Origin: Stercoripulliclostridium_A sp045535235
GTDB taxonomy: Bacteria > Bacillota > Clostridia > Christensenellales > DTU072
Direction of reading: 5' to 3'
NCBI GenBank assembly: GCA_045535235.1
Contig: JAZSLG010000136.1
Span: forward strand, 1 to 33,644
Length of the DNA: 33,644 bases
Part shown: positions 7,380 to 16,222 of the stretch, piece by piece
How positions within the stretch are numbered: the first letter of the stretch is position 1
How the letters are laid out: every line of letters begins with the position of its first letter
Program-made: the position numbers and the translations under genes
Notes under the pieces: model-generated
Seen by the model: only the letters and a program-made list of their open reading frames with translations
The model's database searches: none
What the model was told of the DNA's origin: nothing

Positions 7380-9185
7380 ATGGCAAGGAAAAATTGTACC
7401 AACATAGGTGGACAAGCCGTACTTGAAGGCGTAATGATGCGTGGTAAGACCGCTGAAGCAGTAGCGGTACGCGACCCTTACGGCAATATTCAAGTGGAAA
7501 GTAAACGCCTACCCGAAAAGAAGTCTGTTGCCTACAAGATTCCCGTTGTAAGGGGCGTTTTAAGCTTTATAAACAGTCTTGTGGGTGGCTCACAACTCAT
7601 TATGAGGTCGGGGGAGGTTTACGGTGAAGAAGTGGAAAGCGAGCCTACTAAAGCCGATTTGTGGTTGCAAAAACATCTTAAAATAGATACTATAAAGATT
7701 GCTACCTATATCGGTTTAGTATTGGGACTAGCCTTAGCCGTCGGTTTGTTTATTATTGTACCCACCTTAATTAAAAATTTTGTATTTGGGCTTATAGACA
7801 TGAGTCCTCTTGGCGTTTGGGCGAATTTCGTGGAAAATCTTGCTCTTGGTTTGGTTAGAATTTTGATATTTATATGCTACCTTCTTGCAGTATCTTCCAT
7901 GAAAGAAATAAAAAGGCTTTTTGCCTATCACGGTGCGGAACATAAGACTATTGCGTGTTACGAAGCGGGAGATGAACTTACTCCCGAAAACGTAAAAAAG
8001 CATTCGCGTTTACACGATAGATGCGGTACTAATTTTATGTTTATCGTAATGATAATATCAATTTTATTCTTTGCAATTTTCTTCTCGCTAGTTGAGGCAT
8101 TGAGTGGTTGGAAGCCCGAAAAGCAAATTTATGAAATCCTTATTAGGCTTGGTGCTTTACCATTAATAGCCGGTTTGAGCTACGAGGCACTAAAGCTATT
8201 CGCCAAATTCGACAACGTTTTTGCTCGCATATTCAAAGCTCCCGGTAGGGCTATGCAATATATAACTACCAAAGAACCCGATGAGAGTATGATAGAGGTC
8301 GCAATCGTTGCTTTTACTACGGTTTTGGAGTTGGAAGAGAACGCGGAAAAAGCGACTAGCACCTTCCGTACCTCGGTTACCGTAAAAAAAGTGCTTGACG
8401 ATATGAAGGCGATTAACGGTGAACGTGAATACGAAAACGAAGAAATACTAATGTGCCTTGGCGGTTACGAAAATCGACTTGCCCTTAATCGCACTAAAGT
8501 AATATATAAGGATATAGCTGATAAAGCTTTGGAAATTTGCCGTAAAAGAGTGGAAAGTAAGGAGCCACTACAATATCTACTTGGAAAAGCAAATTTTTAT
8601 GGTAGAGAGTTTAACGTGGATAGCAGAGTGTTAATTCCTCGTTTTGATACCGAAATTTTAGTAGAACGCGCCCTAAAAGAAATAGGGGATAAAGAATTGC
8701 GTGTGTTGGATATGTGTACCGGCTCGGGTGCAATAGCTATAACCGTTGCATTAAATTCCAAGGCAAATGTGGTAGCAAGTGATATTTCTCTTTCCGCATT
8801 AGAAGTTGCACGTTATAACGCACAAGAAAAATTAGCGAGCGTAGAGTTCGTTGAAAGCGATTTGTTTGAAAAAATAGAGGGCAAATTCGACGTTATCATT
8901 ATAAATCCTCCGTATATTCCCTCTTCGGACATAGAGAGTTTGGACGAAGAAGTAAAAGATTACGAGCCTCGTCTTGCGTTAGACGGTGGTTTGGACGGTA
9001 TGGATATATATCGTAGAATAGCAAGTGAATACCGCAATTATTTGTTTGATAACGGCGTTCTTATGTTAGAAATAGGAGTAAACCAAAGGGAACAAATACA
9101 AGAGCTTTTTGGTGAAGTGGAGTTTATAAAAGACTACAATAATCCCCCTATAGATAGGGTAGCGATAATCCGCAAGGGAGTATAA
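7380..9185 (+). CDS. prmC: DUF1385 membrane protein fused to release-factor methyltransferase PrmC
   Basis: A 601-aa two-domain protein in one open frame. Residues 1-~305 are a DUF1385 (YqhQ-like) membrane protein: 'GGQAVLEGVMMRG' at the N-terminus, HGAEHK at 184-189, and hydrophobic segments near 96-135, 145-172, 215-240 and 255-275. Residues ~320-601 are PrmC, which methylates the Gln of the GGQ motif of release factors with S-adenosylmethionine: 'EPLQYLLGKANFYG', D444-M-C-T-G-S-G450 for SAM binding and catalytic NPPY at 509-512. Each half has near-normal length, so this is a clean fusion. prfA, encoding the substrate, starts one base after its stop. No Shine-Dalgarno is visible before the ATG. 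Confidence 0.9.
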   Translation: MARKNCTNIGGQAVLEGVMMRGKTAEAVAVRDPYGNIQVESKRLPEKKSVAYKIPVVRGVLSFINSLVGGSQLIMRSGEVYGEEVESEPTKADLWLQKHLKIDTIKIATYIGLVLGLALAVGLFIIVPTLIKNFVFGLIDMSPLGVWANFVENLALGLVRILIFICYLLAVSSMKEIKRLFAYHGAEHKTIACYEAGDELTPENVKKHSRLHDRCGTNFMFIVMIISILFFAIFFSLVEALSGWKPEKQIYEILIRLGALPLIAGLSYEALKLFAKFDNVFARIFKAPGRAMQYITTKEPDESMIEVAIVAFTTVLELEENAEKATSTFRTSVTVKKVLDDMKAINGEREYENEEILMCLGGYENRLALNRTKVIYKDIADKALEICRKRVESKEPLQYLLGKANFYGREFNVDSRVLIPRFDTEILVERALKEIGDKELRVLDMCTGSGAIAITVALNSKANVVASDISLSALEVARYNAQEKLASVEFVESDLFEKIEGKFDVIIINPPYIPSSDIESLDEEVKDYEPRLALDGGLDGMDIYRRIASEYRNYLFDNGVLMLEIGVNQREQIQELFGEVEFIKDYNNPPIDRVAIIRKGV

Positions 9186-9186
9186 T

Positions 9187-10254
9187 ATGTTTGAAAAATT
9201 AGATTTTATGCGTGCGCGCTTTATTGAGTTAAACGAGCTTATCGGCAAGCCGGAAATCGTGGCTAAGCAAGAAGAGTGGCAAAAGCTTGTTAAAGAGCAT
9301 TCTACTCTTGGTCCCATTGTTGAGGCATACGAGCAATATCTTGCATATCAAGAGCAAATGGCTGACTGCAAGGAAATGATGAAGTCCGACGATAAAGAAA
9401 TGGCCGAGATGGCAGAAATCGAGTATTACGATTTGCGCGATAAAAAAGACAAACTAGAGGGCGAAATCAAAATAATGCTACTCCCCAAAGACCCCATGGA
9501 TGAAAAGAACGTTATCATAGAAATCCGAGGTGGTGCAGGTGGAGAGGAAGCGGCTCTTTTTGCATACGAACTAATGAGAATGTACCATTTCTTTGCTGAT
9601 AGATTGCGTTGGAAAGTGGAAGATATAAACGTTAACCAAACCGAACTTGGTGGCGTTAAAGAAGCAGTATTTATGATTAACGGTAAGGGCGCTTACTCCA
9701 AAATGAAATATGAAAGCGGTGTACACCGTGTTCAACGTGTTCCTGAAACTGAGTCACAAGGAAGAGTACATACTTCCACCGTAACGGTAGCCGTTCTTCC
9801 CGAAGCGGAAGAAGTTGCCGTTGAGTATAACGAAAAAGATTTTAAGATTGATACCTATCGCTCGGGTGGCGCAGGTGGACAACACGTTAACAAGACTGAG
9901 TCTGCCGTGCGTATTACCCACTTGCCTACTGGAATAGTAGTTGAGTGTCAAGACGAGCGTTCGCAAATTAAGAATAGAGAAAAAGCTTGGAAGGTTATGA
10001 ACTCCCGTTTATACGACCATTTCCGCACTCTAAAAGATAAGGAATATGCCGAAAATCGTAAGACCCAGGTTGGTACCGGTGATCGTTCGGAGCGTATTCG
10101 CACTTATAATTTCCCTCAAGGTAGGGTTACCGACCATCGTATCGGCTTTACCATTTATTCGCTTGGTGAATTTATGAACGGTGATATGTTCCAAATGGTA
10201 GAGGCACTTGCTCTTGCCGACCAAACTGCAAAGCTAGAAAAAATATCCGATTAA
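9187..10254 (+). CDS. prfA: Peptide chain release factor 1
   Basis: A 355-aa class-I release factor recognising UAA and UAG. It has GGQ at 230-232 in SGGAGGQHVNKTESAVR, and the RF1 codon-reading tripeptide P-E-T in 'VQRVPETESQGRVHTST' (RF2 would have SPF). 'GGAGGEEAALFAYEL' is the domain-3 start. The ribosome binding site AAGGGAG lies in the end of the upstream fusion gene, one base separates the genes, and translation is probably coupled. The PrmC half of the upstream protein is the enzyme that methylates Q232. Confidence 0.97.
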   Translation: MFEKLDFMRARFIELNELIGKPEIVAKQEEWQKLVKEHSTLGPIVEAYEQYLAYQEQMADCKEMMKSDDKEMAEMAEIEYYDLRDKKDKLEGEIKIMLLPKDPMDEKNVIIEIRGGAGGEEAALFAYELMRMYHFFADRLRWKVEDINVNQTELGGVKEAVFMINGKGAYSKMKYESGVHRVQRVPETESQGRVHTSTVTVAVLPEAEEVAVEYNEKDFKIDTYRSGGAGGQHVNKTESAVRITHLPTGIVVECQDERSQIKNREKAWKVMNSRLYDHFRTLKDKEYAENRKTQVGTGDRSERIRTYNFPQGRVTDHRIGFTIYSLGEFMNGDMFQMVEALALADQTAKLEKISD

Positions 10255-10280
10255 CCCCATCGAATACGAAGGAGTAAAAT

Positions 10281-11678
10281 ATGAAAGATAAAATATTTTA
10301 TAATGAAACGCGTAATTTGTTGGAAACACACAACTTTACTCATACGCTACAAGACGTAGATGAGCCACAACTTTTTAGGACCATGTTCGATTACGAGACC
10401 ATACCTAAAACGTTGTTCAATTTTACTCACGTTCCAATGTTGTGTCCGAAAGATATTTGGATAACGGATACCACTTTTCGTGATGGTCAACAAGCACAAC
10501 AACCTTTTACCGTTGAGCAAATAGTAGACCTATATAAACTGATTGCAAAACTAGGCGGACCCAAAGGTTTGGTGCGTCAATCCGAGTTCTTTATTTACAG
10601 CGAAAAAGATAAAGAAGCAGTAAATAGGTGCCTAGACCTTGGCTTAGAGTTTCCCGAAGTTACCTCTTGGATACGTGCAAACGAAAAAGATTTCCGTCTT
10701 GTAAAGGAAATGGGACTAAAGGAAACCGGTATACTTGTATCTTGCTCGGACTACCATATTTTTAAGAAGATGAATTTGACTCGTAAGCAAGCTATTGACA
10801 AGTATCTTGGTATAGTCAAAGACGCTCTTTCTATTGGTGTTCGTCCCCGTTGTCATTTTGAGGATATTACTCGTGCCGACTATTACGGCTTTGTCGTTCC
10901 CTTTGCTACCGCGCTAAAAGAACTAATGGATGAAAGCGGTATTCCAATTAAAATACGTTGTTGTGACACTTTGGGTTACGGCGTAAGTTATCCCGGTGCC
11001 GCATTACCTCGTTCCGTCCCCGGCATTATTTACGGATTGAATCACTACGCGGAAATTCCTTCCTCATTACTCGAGTGGCACGGTCATAACGATTTTTACA
11101 AGGTAGTAACCAACGCGGCAACCGCTTGGTTGTACGGTTGTAGTGGCGTTAACTGCTCCCTTCTTGGTATTGGAGAAAGAACTGGTAACTGTCCGTTGGA
11201 AGCTATGGCGATAGAGTATACTTCTATCCGCGGTACTACCGACGGCATGGATCTTAGCGTTATTACCGAAATCGCCGAGTACTTTGAAAATGAACTAGGT
11301 TATAAAATTCCTCCGCGTACTCCTTTCGTGGGCAGAGCTTTTAATCTTACTAAAGCGGGAATACACGCTGACGGTATGTTAAAAGATGAGGAAATTTACA
11401 ACATATTTAATACTCAAAAAATACTTAATCGTCCTCCGCTAGTAGCAATAGACTCTCACTCGGGACTTGCGGGTATCGCGTTTTGGATTAACGCTTACTT
11501 TAATCTTCCCGACAATAAAAAGATTGACAAACACGACGCTATCGTAGTTGCCATTAAAGAAGAAATCGACAAGGAATACTTGGAAGGCAGAAACACGGTG
11601 ATAAGTGACGAGGAAGTTTTGAACATAATAGCACGTATCGACAAACCCAGATACAGAAAGTTAATGCAACACAAATAA
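10281..11678 (+). CDS. DRE-TIM metallolyase acyltransferase; candidate Re-citrate synthase
   Basis: A 465-aa member of the isopropylmalate/homocitrate synthase (HMGL-like) superfamily, which condenses acetyl-CoA with a 2-oxo acid. The signature 'ITDTTFRDGQQAQQ' gives the catalytic R-D, and WHGHND gives the metal-binding HxH. 'PFVGRAFNLTKAGIHADGM' is the flexible-region signature. It lacks the LeuA C-terminal regulatory domain and begins with an unusual ~55-residue extension. No leu or lys genes are nearby. From memory, close relatives in anaerobes are labelled only 'isopropylmalate synthase family', and Re-citrate synthase of Clostridium kluyveri belongs to this superfamily, so that role is plausible but unproven. 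Ribosome binding site AAGGAG; 26 bp after prfA, likely same transcript. Confidence 0.7.
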   Translation: MKDKIFYNETRNLLETHNFTHTLQDVDEPQLFRTMFDYETIPKTLFNFTHVPMLCPKDIWITDTTFRDGQQAQQPFTVEQIVDLYKLIAKLGGPKGLVRQSEFFIYSEKDKEAVNRCLDLGLEFPEVTSWIRANEKDFRLVKEMGLKETGILVSCSDYHIFKKMNLTRKQAIDKYLGIVKDALSIGVRPRCHFEDITRADYYGFVVPFATALKELMDESGIPIKIRCCDTLGYGVSYPGAALPRSVPGIIYGLNHYAEIPSSLLEWHGHNDFYKVVTNAATAWLYGCSGVNCSLLGIGERTGNCPLEAMAIEYTSIRGTTDGMDLSVITEIAEYFENELGYKIPPRTPFVGRAFNLTKAGIHADGMLKDEEIYNIFNTQKILNRPPLVAIDSHSGLAGIAFWINAYFNLPDNKKIDKHDAIVVAIKEEIDKEYLEGRNTVISDEEVLNIIARIDKPRYRKLMQHK

Positions 11679-11711
11679 TGTTAAGGTTTGGTGAAAAATA
11701 AAATTACCCCC

Positions 11712-11739
11712 TTGAAATATTTATAAAAGATGATACAAT
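11712..11739 (+). promoter_or_regulatory. Sigma-A promoter, extended -10
   Basis: TTGAAA (11712-11717), 16-bp spacer, TACAAT (11734-11739) with TGA just before it. It starts the operon of the P-loop gene, thrC, trpS and following genes. Confidence 0.7.
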
Positions 11740-11790
11740 AAATATATCAATGATATTTTAATTATTGAACTATATAATTAGTGAGGAATT

Positions 11791-12204
11791 ATGATACAAA
11801 TTATTTACGGCTCAAAAGGAACAGGTAAAACTAAAAGGATAATTGACCAGGCGAACTCCAGTATTGCGAAGGAACTTGGAGATATCGTCTTTATTTCGGA
11901 TACCTCGCGCTATATTAGGGAAATCAAATATCAAATTAGATTTACCAATTCCAAAGATTCTAATATTAAGACCGAAGACGGATTACTTGGCTTTATCCAA
12001 GGCATGATAGAAGCAAATTACGACATTCGCTTATTCTACATTGATGGTATTGCAAGAATGATTGGCAAGGACATTAATGAAATGGCAGGCTTTTTTGAAA
12101 AGTTGAAAGCAATAGCTATTAAGAGCGAGGCAACTTTCGTATTGACCATCTCTGCAGATTACGACGAACTACCCGAGTTCCTAAAGGAAATCGCAGATAA
12201 ATAA
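11791..12204 (+). CDS. Small P-loop ATP-binding protein, function unknown
   Basis: A 137-aa protein starting MIQIIYGSKGTGKTKR: a Walker A loop (GSKGTGKT, residues 7-14) at the extreme N-terminus, as in small NTPases and kinases. A Walker-B-like 'IRLFYIDGIAR' (about 81-91) and a later 'TFVLTISAD' strand follow the order of a minimal RecA/ASCE-like core. There is no sensor or kinase lid that I recognise. Ribosome binding site GTGAGGA. It is first in an operon, nine bases before thrC. I do not recognise the family by name. Confidence 0.6.
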   Translation: MIQIIYGSKGTGKTKRIIDQANSSIAKELGDIVFISDTSRYIREIKYQIRFTNSKDSNIKTEDGLLGFIQGMIEANYDIRLFYIDGIARMIGKDINEMAGFFEKLKAIAIKSEATFVLTISADYDELPEFLKEIADK

Positions 12205-12213
12205 GGAGCAATT

Positions 12214-13695
12214 ATGGACTTTATTAGCACACGCGGACTAGGTGCTGTTAGCGCCGGAACCGCTATCCTAAAAGGAATTGCTGAAGATGGCGGACTTTAC
12301 GTTCCGTCATTTTTTCCAAAACTGACTAAAGAAGATTTGCACAATATGATTGCTATGGATTATCCTGAACGTGCCGCATGTATATTAGGCATGTTCCTTA
12401 GCGATTATAGCGAAGCAGAACTTCTTGACTATGCACGCAAAGCTTACGCCAGGTTTGACGGCGAGCCGGCACCGGTAATTGGGATTGATGAAACCACCTA
12501 CGTTATGGAGCTTTTCCACGGCCCCACGCTAGCGTTCAAGGATATAGCGTTAACCCTTCTTCCTCATTTAATGGGCGCAGCACATAAAAAATGCGGTTCG
12601 GACAAAAAGACCCTTATTTTGGTTGCGACTAGCGGTGATACTGGTAAAGCTGCAATTGAGGGATTCAAAAACGTTGATGGAACGGAAATCGTCGTTATTT
12701 ATCCCAGTGAAGGCGTATCCGCACTTCAAAAACTCCAAATGCAAACCTCAAACGGCAATAACGTACACGTTCTTGGTATAAAGGGTAATTTTGACGACGC
12801 ACAAAGTGCAGTAAAGAGAATATTCAATTCACAAGAGGCAAAGGCAAGATTTGAAAAACTGGGTTACGCACTTTCTAGCGCTAACTCTATTAACTGGGGC
12901 AGATTGGTTCCTCAAATCGTTTATTATATCTCAGCCTACGTAGATATGCTTGGTTGTGAGGAAATAGCAGAGGGAGAGGAGATAAACTTTGTAGTTCCCA
13001 CTGGTAATTTCGGTGACGTACTTGCAGGTTACTATGCTAAAAAAATGGGTCTTCCAGTAAGCAAACTAATAGTTGCATCCAATATAAACAACGTTTTGAC
13101 CGAGTTCTTTACTACCGGCAAATACGACACCAATCGTCCTTTCCACAAGACTATGAGCCCCAGTATGGACATACTTATTAGTTCTAATTTAGAAAGATTG
13201 CTCTTTGAAATTTTCGATAGGGATGCTCAAAAGGTACGTGAACTAATGGAAAGCCTAAAAGAAGAGGGTGAGTACAAAATAGATCTAGAAGATATATTTG
13301 ATAAAGTTCCCGAATTTTTGGCTTATAGTTCCGACGAGGATGGTACCGAGGCGACCATAGATAATTTTTTTGAAACCTACGATTATCTACTCGACCCCCA
13401 CACCGCGGTTGCAGTAAATTCCTATAACGATTATCTTACCGAAACGGGAGATCAAACCAAAACCGTAGTAGTATCTACTGCAAGCCCTTATAAGTTTGCC
13501 CACGACGTATACGAAGCAGTATCCGGTAAAGACGAACCGGAACCTTTTAGGGCGGTTAAGAAGCTTCATTCCTATACTATGACCGATATACCAAAGGAAA
13601 TTAGCGAGTTAGAAACTTTAGAGCCTATCCATACCGACGTCGTAGAAGTAAAAGACATAGAAAGTGCAATTTTTGCCTACTTTGAAAAGGAATAA
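12214..13695 (+). CDS. thrC: Threonine synthase
   Basis: A 493-aa PLP enzyme converting O-phosphohomoserine to threonine. The N-terminus 'FISTRGLGAVSAGTAILKGIAEDGGLYVP' and 'FHGPTLAFKDIAL' are diagnostic, with K109 the PLP lysine. 'VATSGDTGKAAIEGF' binds the phosphate of substrate or cofactor, and 'NFVVPTGNFGDVLAGYYAKKMGLP' completes the site. Length fits the long bacterial/yeast-type threonine synthases. Ribosome binding site AAGGAG. No other threonine genes lie in the window, and no T-box or riboswitch is seen upstream; its operon partner is trpS. Confidence 0.96.
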   Translation: MDFISTRGLGAVSAGTAILKGIAEDGGLYVPSFFPKLTKEDLHNMIAMDYPERAACILGMFLSDYSEAELLDYARKAYARFDGEPAPVIGIDETTYVMELFHGPTLAFKDIALTLLPHLMGAAHKKCGSDKKTLILVATSGDTGKAAIEGFKNVDGTEIVVIYPSEGVSALQKLQMQTSNGNNVHVLGIKGNFDDAQSAVKRIFNSQEAKARFEKLGYALSSANSINWGRLVPQIVYYISAYVDMLGCEEIAEGEEINFVVPTGNFGDVLAGYYAKKMGLPVSKLIVASNINNVLTEFFTTGKYDTNRPFHKTMSPSMDILISSNLERLLFEIFDRDAQKVRELMESLKEEGEYKIDLEDIFDKVPEFLAYSSDEDGTEATIDNFFETYDYLLDPHTAVAVNSYNDYLTETGDQTKTVVVSTASPYKFAHDVYEAVSGKDEPEPFRAVKKLHSYTMTDIPKEISELETLEPIHTDVVEVKDIESAIFAYFEKE

Positions 13696-13700
13696 TTAAC

Positions 13701-14714
13701 ATGGAAAATAGCAATAATCAACCTAAAAAGGTAGTGTATTCGGGCATACAGCCCACCGGTATTATTACCATTGGCAATTATATCGGAGCTATCGATAACT
13801 GGTTGAAATTACAAAACGATTATAATTCACTATTTGGTATTGCCGACCTACATGCTCTAACCGTAAGACAAAACCCCGCTGAATTTAGAGCAAGGGCGCT
13901 ATCCTTCTTTGCTCAATATCTTGCAGTTGGTATCGACCCTTCAAAGGCAATTATATATTTCCAATCCCACGTTCCGGAGCATACCGAACTCAGTTGGATA
14001 CTAAATTGCTACACCTACGTTGGTGAAATGACTCGTATGACTCAGTTCAAGGACAAGTCCAAAAAGAACGAGGACAATATCAACATGGGTTTACTAGATT
14101 ATCCCGTACTTATGGCGGCGGATATTCTATTATATCAAACGGACCTAGTGCCGGTAGGTATCGACCAAAAGCAACATTTGGAGATAGCAAGGGATATTGC
14201 TACTCGCTTTAATAATGCATACTCACCTACTTTCGTAGTGCCGGAGCCTTATATTGCAAAGCAAGGGGAAAAGGTGTTTAGTCTACAAGATCCCACCTCC
14301 AAGATGTCCAAGTCAGACCCCGATCCTAACGCTAGCGTTGCCATAATCGAGGACCCCGATAGCATAATGCGTAAATTCAAGAGGGCCGTTACCGACTGCG
14401 AAACTACTGTAGAAATTAGGGAAGACAAAGCAGGCATAATGAATTTGCTAACCATTATGAGCGCCATGACCGGCGAAAGTATGGAGTCACTTGCTACCCG
14501 TTATTACGACGGCGGATACGCTAAGTTTAAGCAAGCGGTAGGTGAAAGCGTCGTTGAAAAGTTTAGACCTATTAGAGAGGAATACAACCGTTTAATGCAA
14601 GATAAAGGATATCTAATGCAAGTAGCAAAAGAGGGGGCCGATAAGGCAAGATATCTTGCAAGAAAGACGGTAAGCAAAGTAAAGCGCAAGATAGGATTAG
14701 TGGAACTCAAATAA
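13701..14714 (+). CDS. trpS: Tryptophanyl-tRNA synthetase
   Basis: A 337-aa class-I aminoacyl-tRNA synthetase charging tRNA-Trp. 'VVYSGIQPTGIITIGNYIGAI' holds the HIGH-equivalent (TIGN), and KMSKS is exact at 201-205. 'VPVGIDQKQHLEIARDIATRFN' is the typical active-site helix. Length is standard. AAGGA inside the end of thrC serves as ribosome binding site, with five bases between the genes. Its stop overlaps the next start by one base (TAATG). No T-box leader is present. Confidence 0.97.
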   Translation: MENSNNQPKKVVYSGIQPTGIITIGNYIGAIDNWLKLQNDYNSLFGIADLHALTVRQNPAEFRARALSFFAQYLAVGIDPSKAIIYFQSHVPEHTELSWILNCYTYVGEMTRMTQFKDKSKKNEDNINMGLLDYPVLMAADILLYQTDLVPVGIDQKQHLEIARDIATRFNNAYSPTFVVPEPYIAKQGEKVFSLQDPTSKMSKSDPDPNASVAIIEDPDSIMRKFKRAVTDCETTVEIREDKAGIMNLLTIMSAMTGESMESLATRYYDGGYAKFKQAVGESVVEKFRPIREEYNRLMQDKGYLMQVAKEGADKARYLARKTVSKVKRKIGLVELK

Positions 14715-15580
14715 TGTTTGGATACGTTAACGCGGATAAACCCAATATGCTCATTAAAGATTACGCGGTTTACCGTGCGTATTACTGCGGACTTTGCAAG
14801 AGTATAGGGCGAAAAAATCCTCCGCTTATGCGTTTTACAATTAATTACGATATAACCTTTCTTACCATGCTTGCACACAACTATAATAAAGTTGAGCCCA
14901 AGTTTAAGAAAGCGCTTTGCATAGCCCATCCTGTAGGAAAACCCTTTAGCGTGGTCGTAAATGATCCCGTCCAAGAGTGCGTGGTAGATATTAATACCAT
15001 TTTAGGATACTATAAAGCATACGACGATATTGCGGATAGAGGAAGCCTAAAACACCTGATTGCAAAGTGGTATATTAAGGGCAAATACAATCGTGCATCA
15101 AAACGCTATCCAGAGCTGGACAAGGCTCTGCAAGAGTGTTTTAAGGAGCTTTACGCACTAGAAAAAGCTGGGTCAAAGGATATTGATGCGACAGCAAAAA
15201 CATCGGGAGATATGCTTGTTGCAGTAGCTAAAGCATGTTGTCCTACCTACGACGATTTGCTAATTACGCTTGCGGATAATTTGGGTAGGTGGATATACCT
15301 AATAGATGCTTACGATGATTTACTAAAAGATATAAAGAAGGACAATTATAATCCGCTTAAGCCGGATGGAGAACTTACGGATGAAGTTATACAAAAGACT
15401 CAAACGGTCGTTAGGGAAAAACTTTACGGCTATCTTGGCGAAATAAAGAGAGCCTACGACCAAATGGATATAACTATCACCGAAGGACCACTTTCCAACG
15501 TGGTTTACGTTGGATTACGTACCCGCACGGAAGAGGTTCTTAATACGAGAGGTATGAAATGCAAAAAGACCCTTTTATGA
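14714..15580 (+). CDS. DUF5685-type protein, function unknown
   Basis: A 288-aa protein beginning MFGYVNADKP with 'YRAYYCGLCKSIG' (C25, C28), the pattern I associate with DUF5685 proteins of Clostridia. Most of it is predicted helical. 'LGYYKAYDDIAD' and 'YLIDAYDDLLKDIKKDNYNPL' are Asp-rich helices resembling those of isoprenoid-synthase-fold proteins, but the spacing is not a clean DDxxD and I make no functional claim. The start overlaps the trpS stop by one base and the end overlaps the next gene by 22 bases, implying coupled translation with the J-like protein. Confidence 0.6.
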   Translation: MFGYVNADKPNMLIKDYAVYRAYYCGLCKSIGRKNPPLMRFTINYDITFLTMLAHNYNKVEPKFKKALCIAHPVGKPFSVVVNDPVQECVVDINTILGYYKAYDDIADRGSLKHLIAKWYIKGKYNRASKRYPELDKALQECFKELYALEKAGSKDIDATAKTSGDMLVAVAKACCPTYDDLLITLADNLGRWIYLIDAYDDLLKDIKKDNYNPLKPDGELTDEVIQKTQTVVREKLYGYLGEIKRAYDQMDITITEGPLSNVVYVGLRTRTEEVLNTRGMKCKKTLL

Positions 15581-16221
15581 TACTTGGAGTTACCGATTCG
15601 GTATCCCAAAACGAACTTTATGATGCATATAAAAATGCTCGTAGGGAGTGGGAAAGCAAGAGATTTGCACCTGGTGAAGAGGGTGCCTATGCTTGTGAAC
15701 GTTTGGATGAAATAGAGCAAGCGTACAGGGACGCGGAAGAAATTTTGCGTGCGCGAGACGTGATTATTCCCGAGGTCGTTGAGCCCGCTACGGAGGACGA
15801 GTATGCGGAAATAGACCGTCTTGTTAGAGCAAAAGAGTATGAAAGTGCACAAGAAAAATTGGAAGGAATAAAGGTTAGGGGAGCAAAGTGGCATTTCTTG
15901 CAATCCATAGTTTTTACTGGTACCGGTAAAAATTACGAGGCGCTGGAACATCTTAAAACGGCTACCGTAATCGAACCTGATAATTCAACTTATTCGGAGG
16001 CTTATAATCGCATGCAAGAAAGAGTAGGAAAGCCCCAAACAGAGGGATTTTACGCCTATAGAGAAAGTGGTGATTACGGCGATGGCAGAAGGTCTTATCG
16101 TGACGATGGTTACGACGGTCGTCATAGTGGTGGGATGACGCCTTGCGACTGTTGTCAAGGATTAATATGTGCCGACTGTTGTTGCGAATGCATGGGCGGA
16201 GATTTGATTTCCTGTTGTTAA
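15559..16221 (+). CDS. Degenerate J-domain/TPR-like protein with Cys-rich tail
   Basis: A 220-aa protein with three parts. Residues 4-65 resemble a J domain ('DPFMILGVTDSVSQNELYDAYKNARREW... ERLDEIEQAYRDAEEIL'), but the HPD tripeptide that stimulates Hsp70 is absent (SKRFAPG stands in its place). Residues 78-150 look like TPR helices ('AKEYESAQEKLEGI', 'GKNYEALEHLKTATVIEPDN'). The last 25 residues carry ten cysteines, with CDCC, CADCCCEC and a terminal CC around MGGDL. Start chosen for GAGAGG before it, inside the preceding gene. Likely a partner of the DUF5685 protein; not a standard DnaJ. Confidence 0.6.
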   Translation: MQKDPFMILGVTDSVSQNELYDAYKNARREWESKRFAPGEEGAYACERLDEIEQAYRDAEEILRARDVIIPEVVEPATEDEYAEIDRLVRAKEYESAQEKLEGIKVRGAKWHFLQSIVFTGTGKNYEALEHLKTATVIEPDNSTYSEAYNRMQERVGKPQTEGFYAYRESGDYGDGRRSYRDDGYDGRHSGGMTPCDCCQGLICADCCCECMGGDLISCC

Positions 16222-16222
16222 G

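Noticed and set aside
9181..9186. TATAAT directly before the prfA ATG as a promoter
   Set aside because: Transcription would start inside the gene, no -35 is present, and AAGGGAG with one-base gene spacing explains prfA as part of the upstream operon.
11679..11790. T-box or riboswitch before the thrC/trpS operon
   Set aside because: No T-box sequence, specifier hairpin or antiterminator is present; only a promoter and a short leader.
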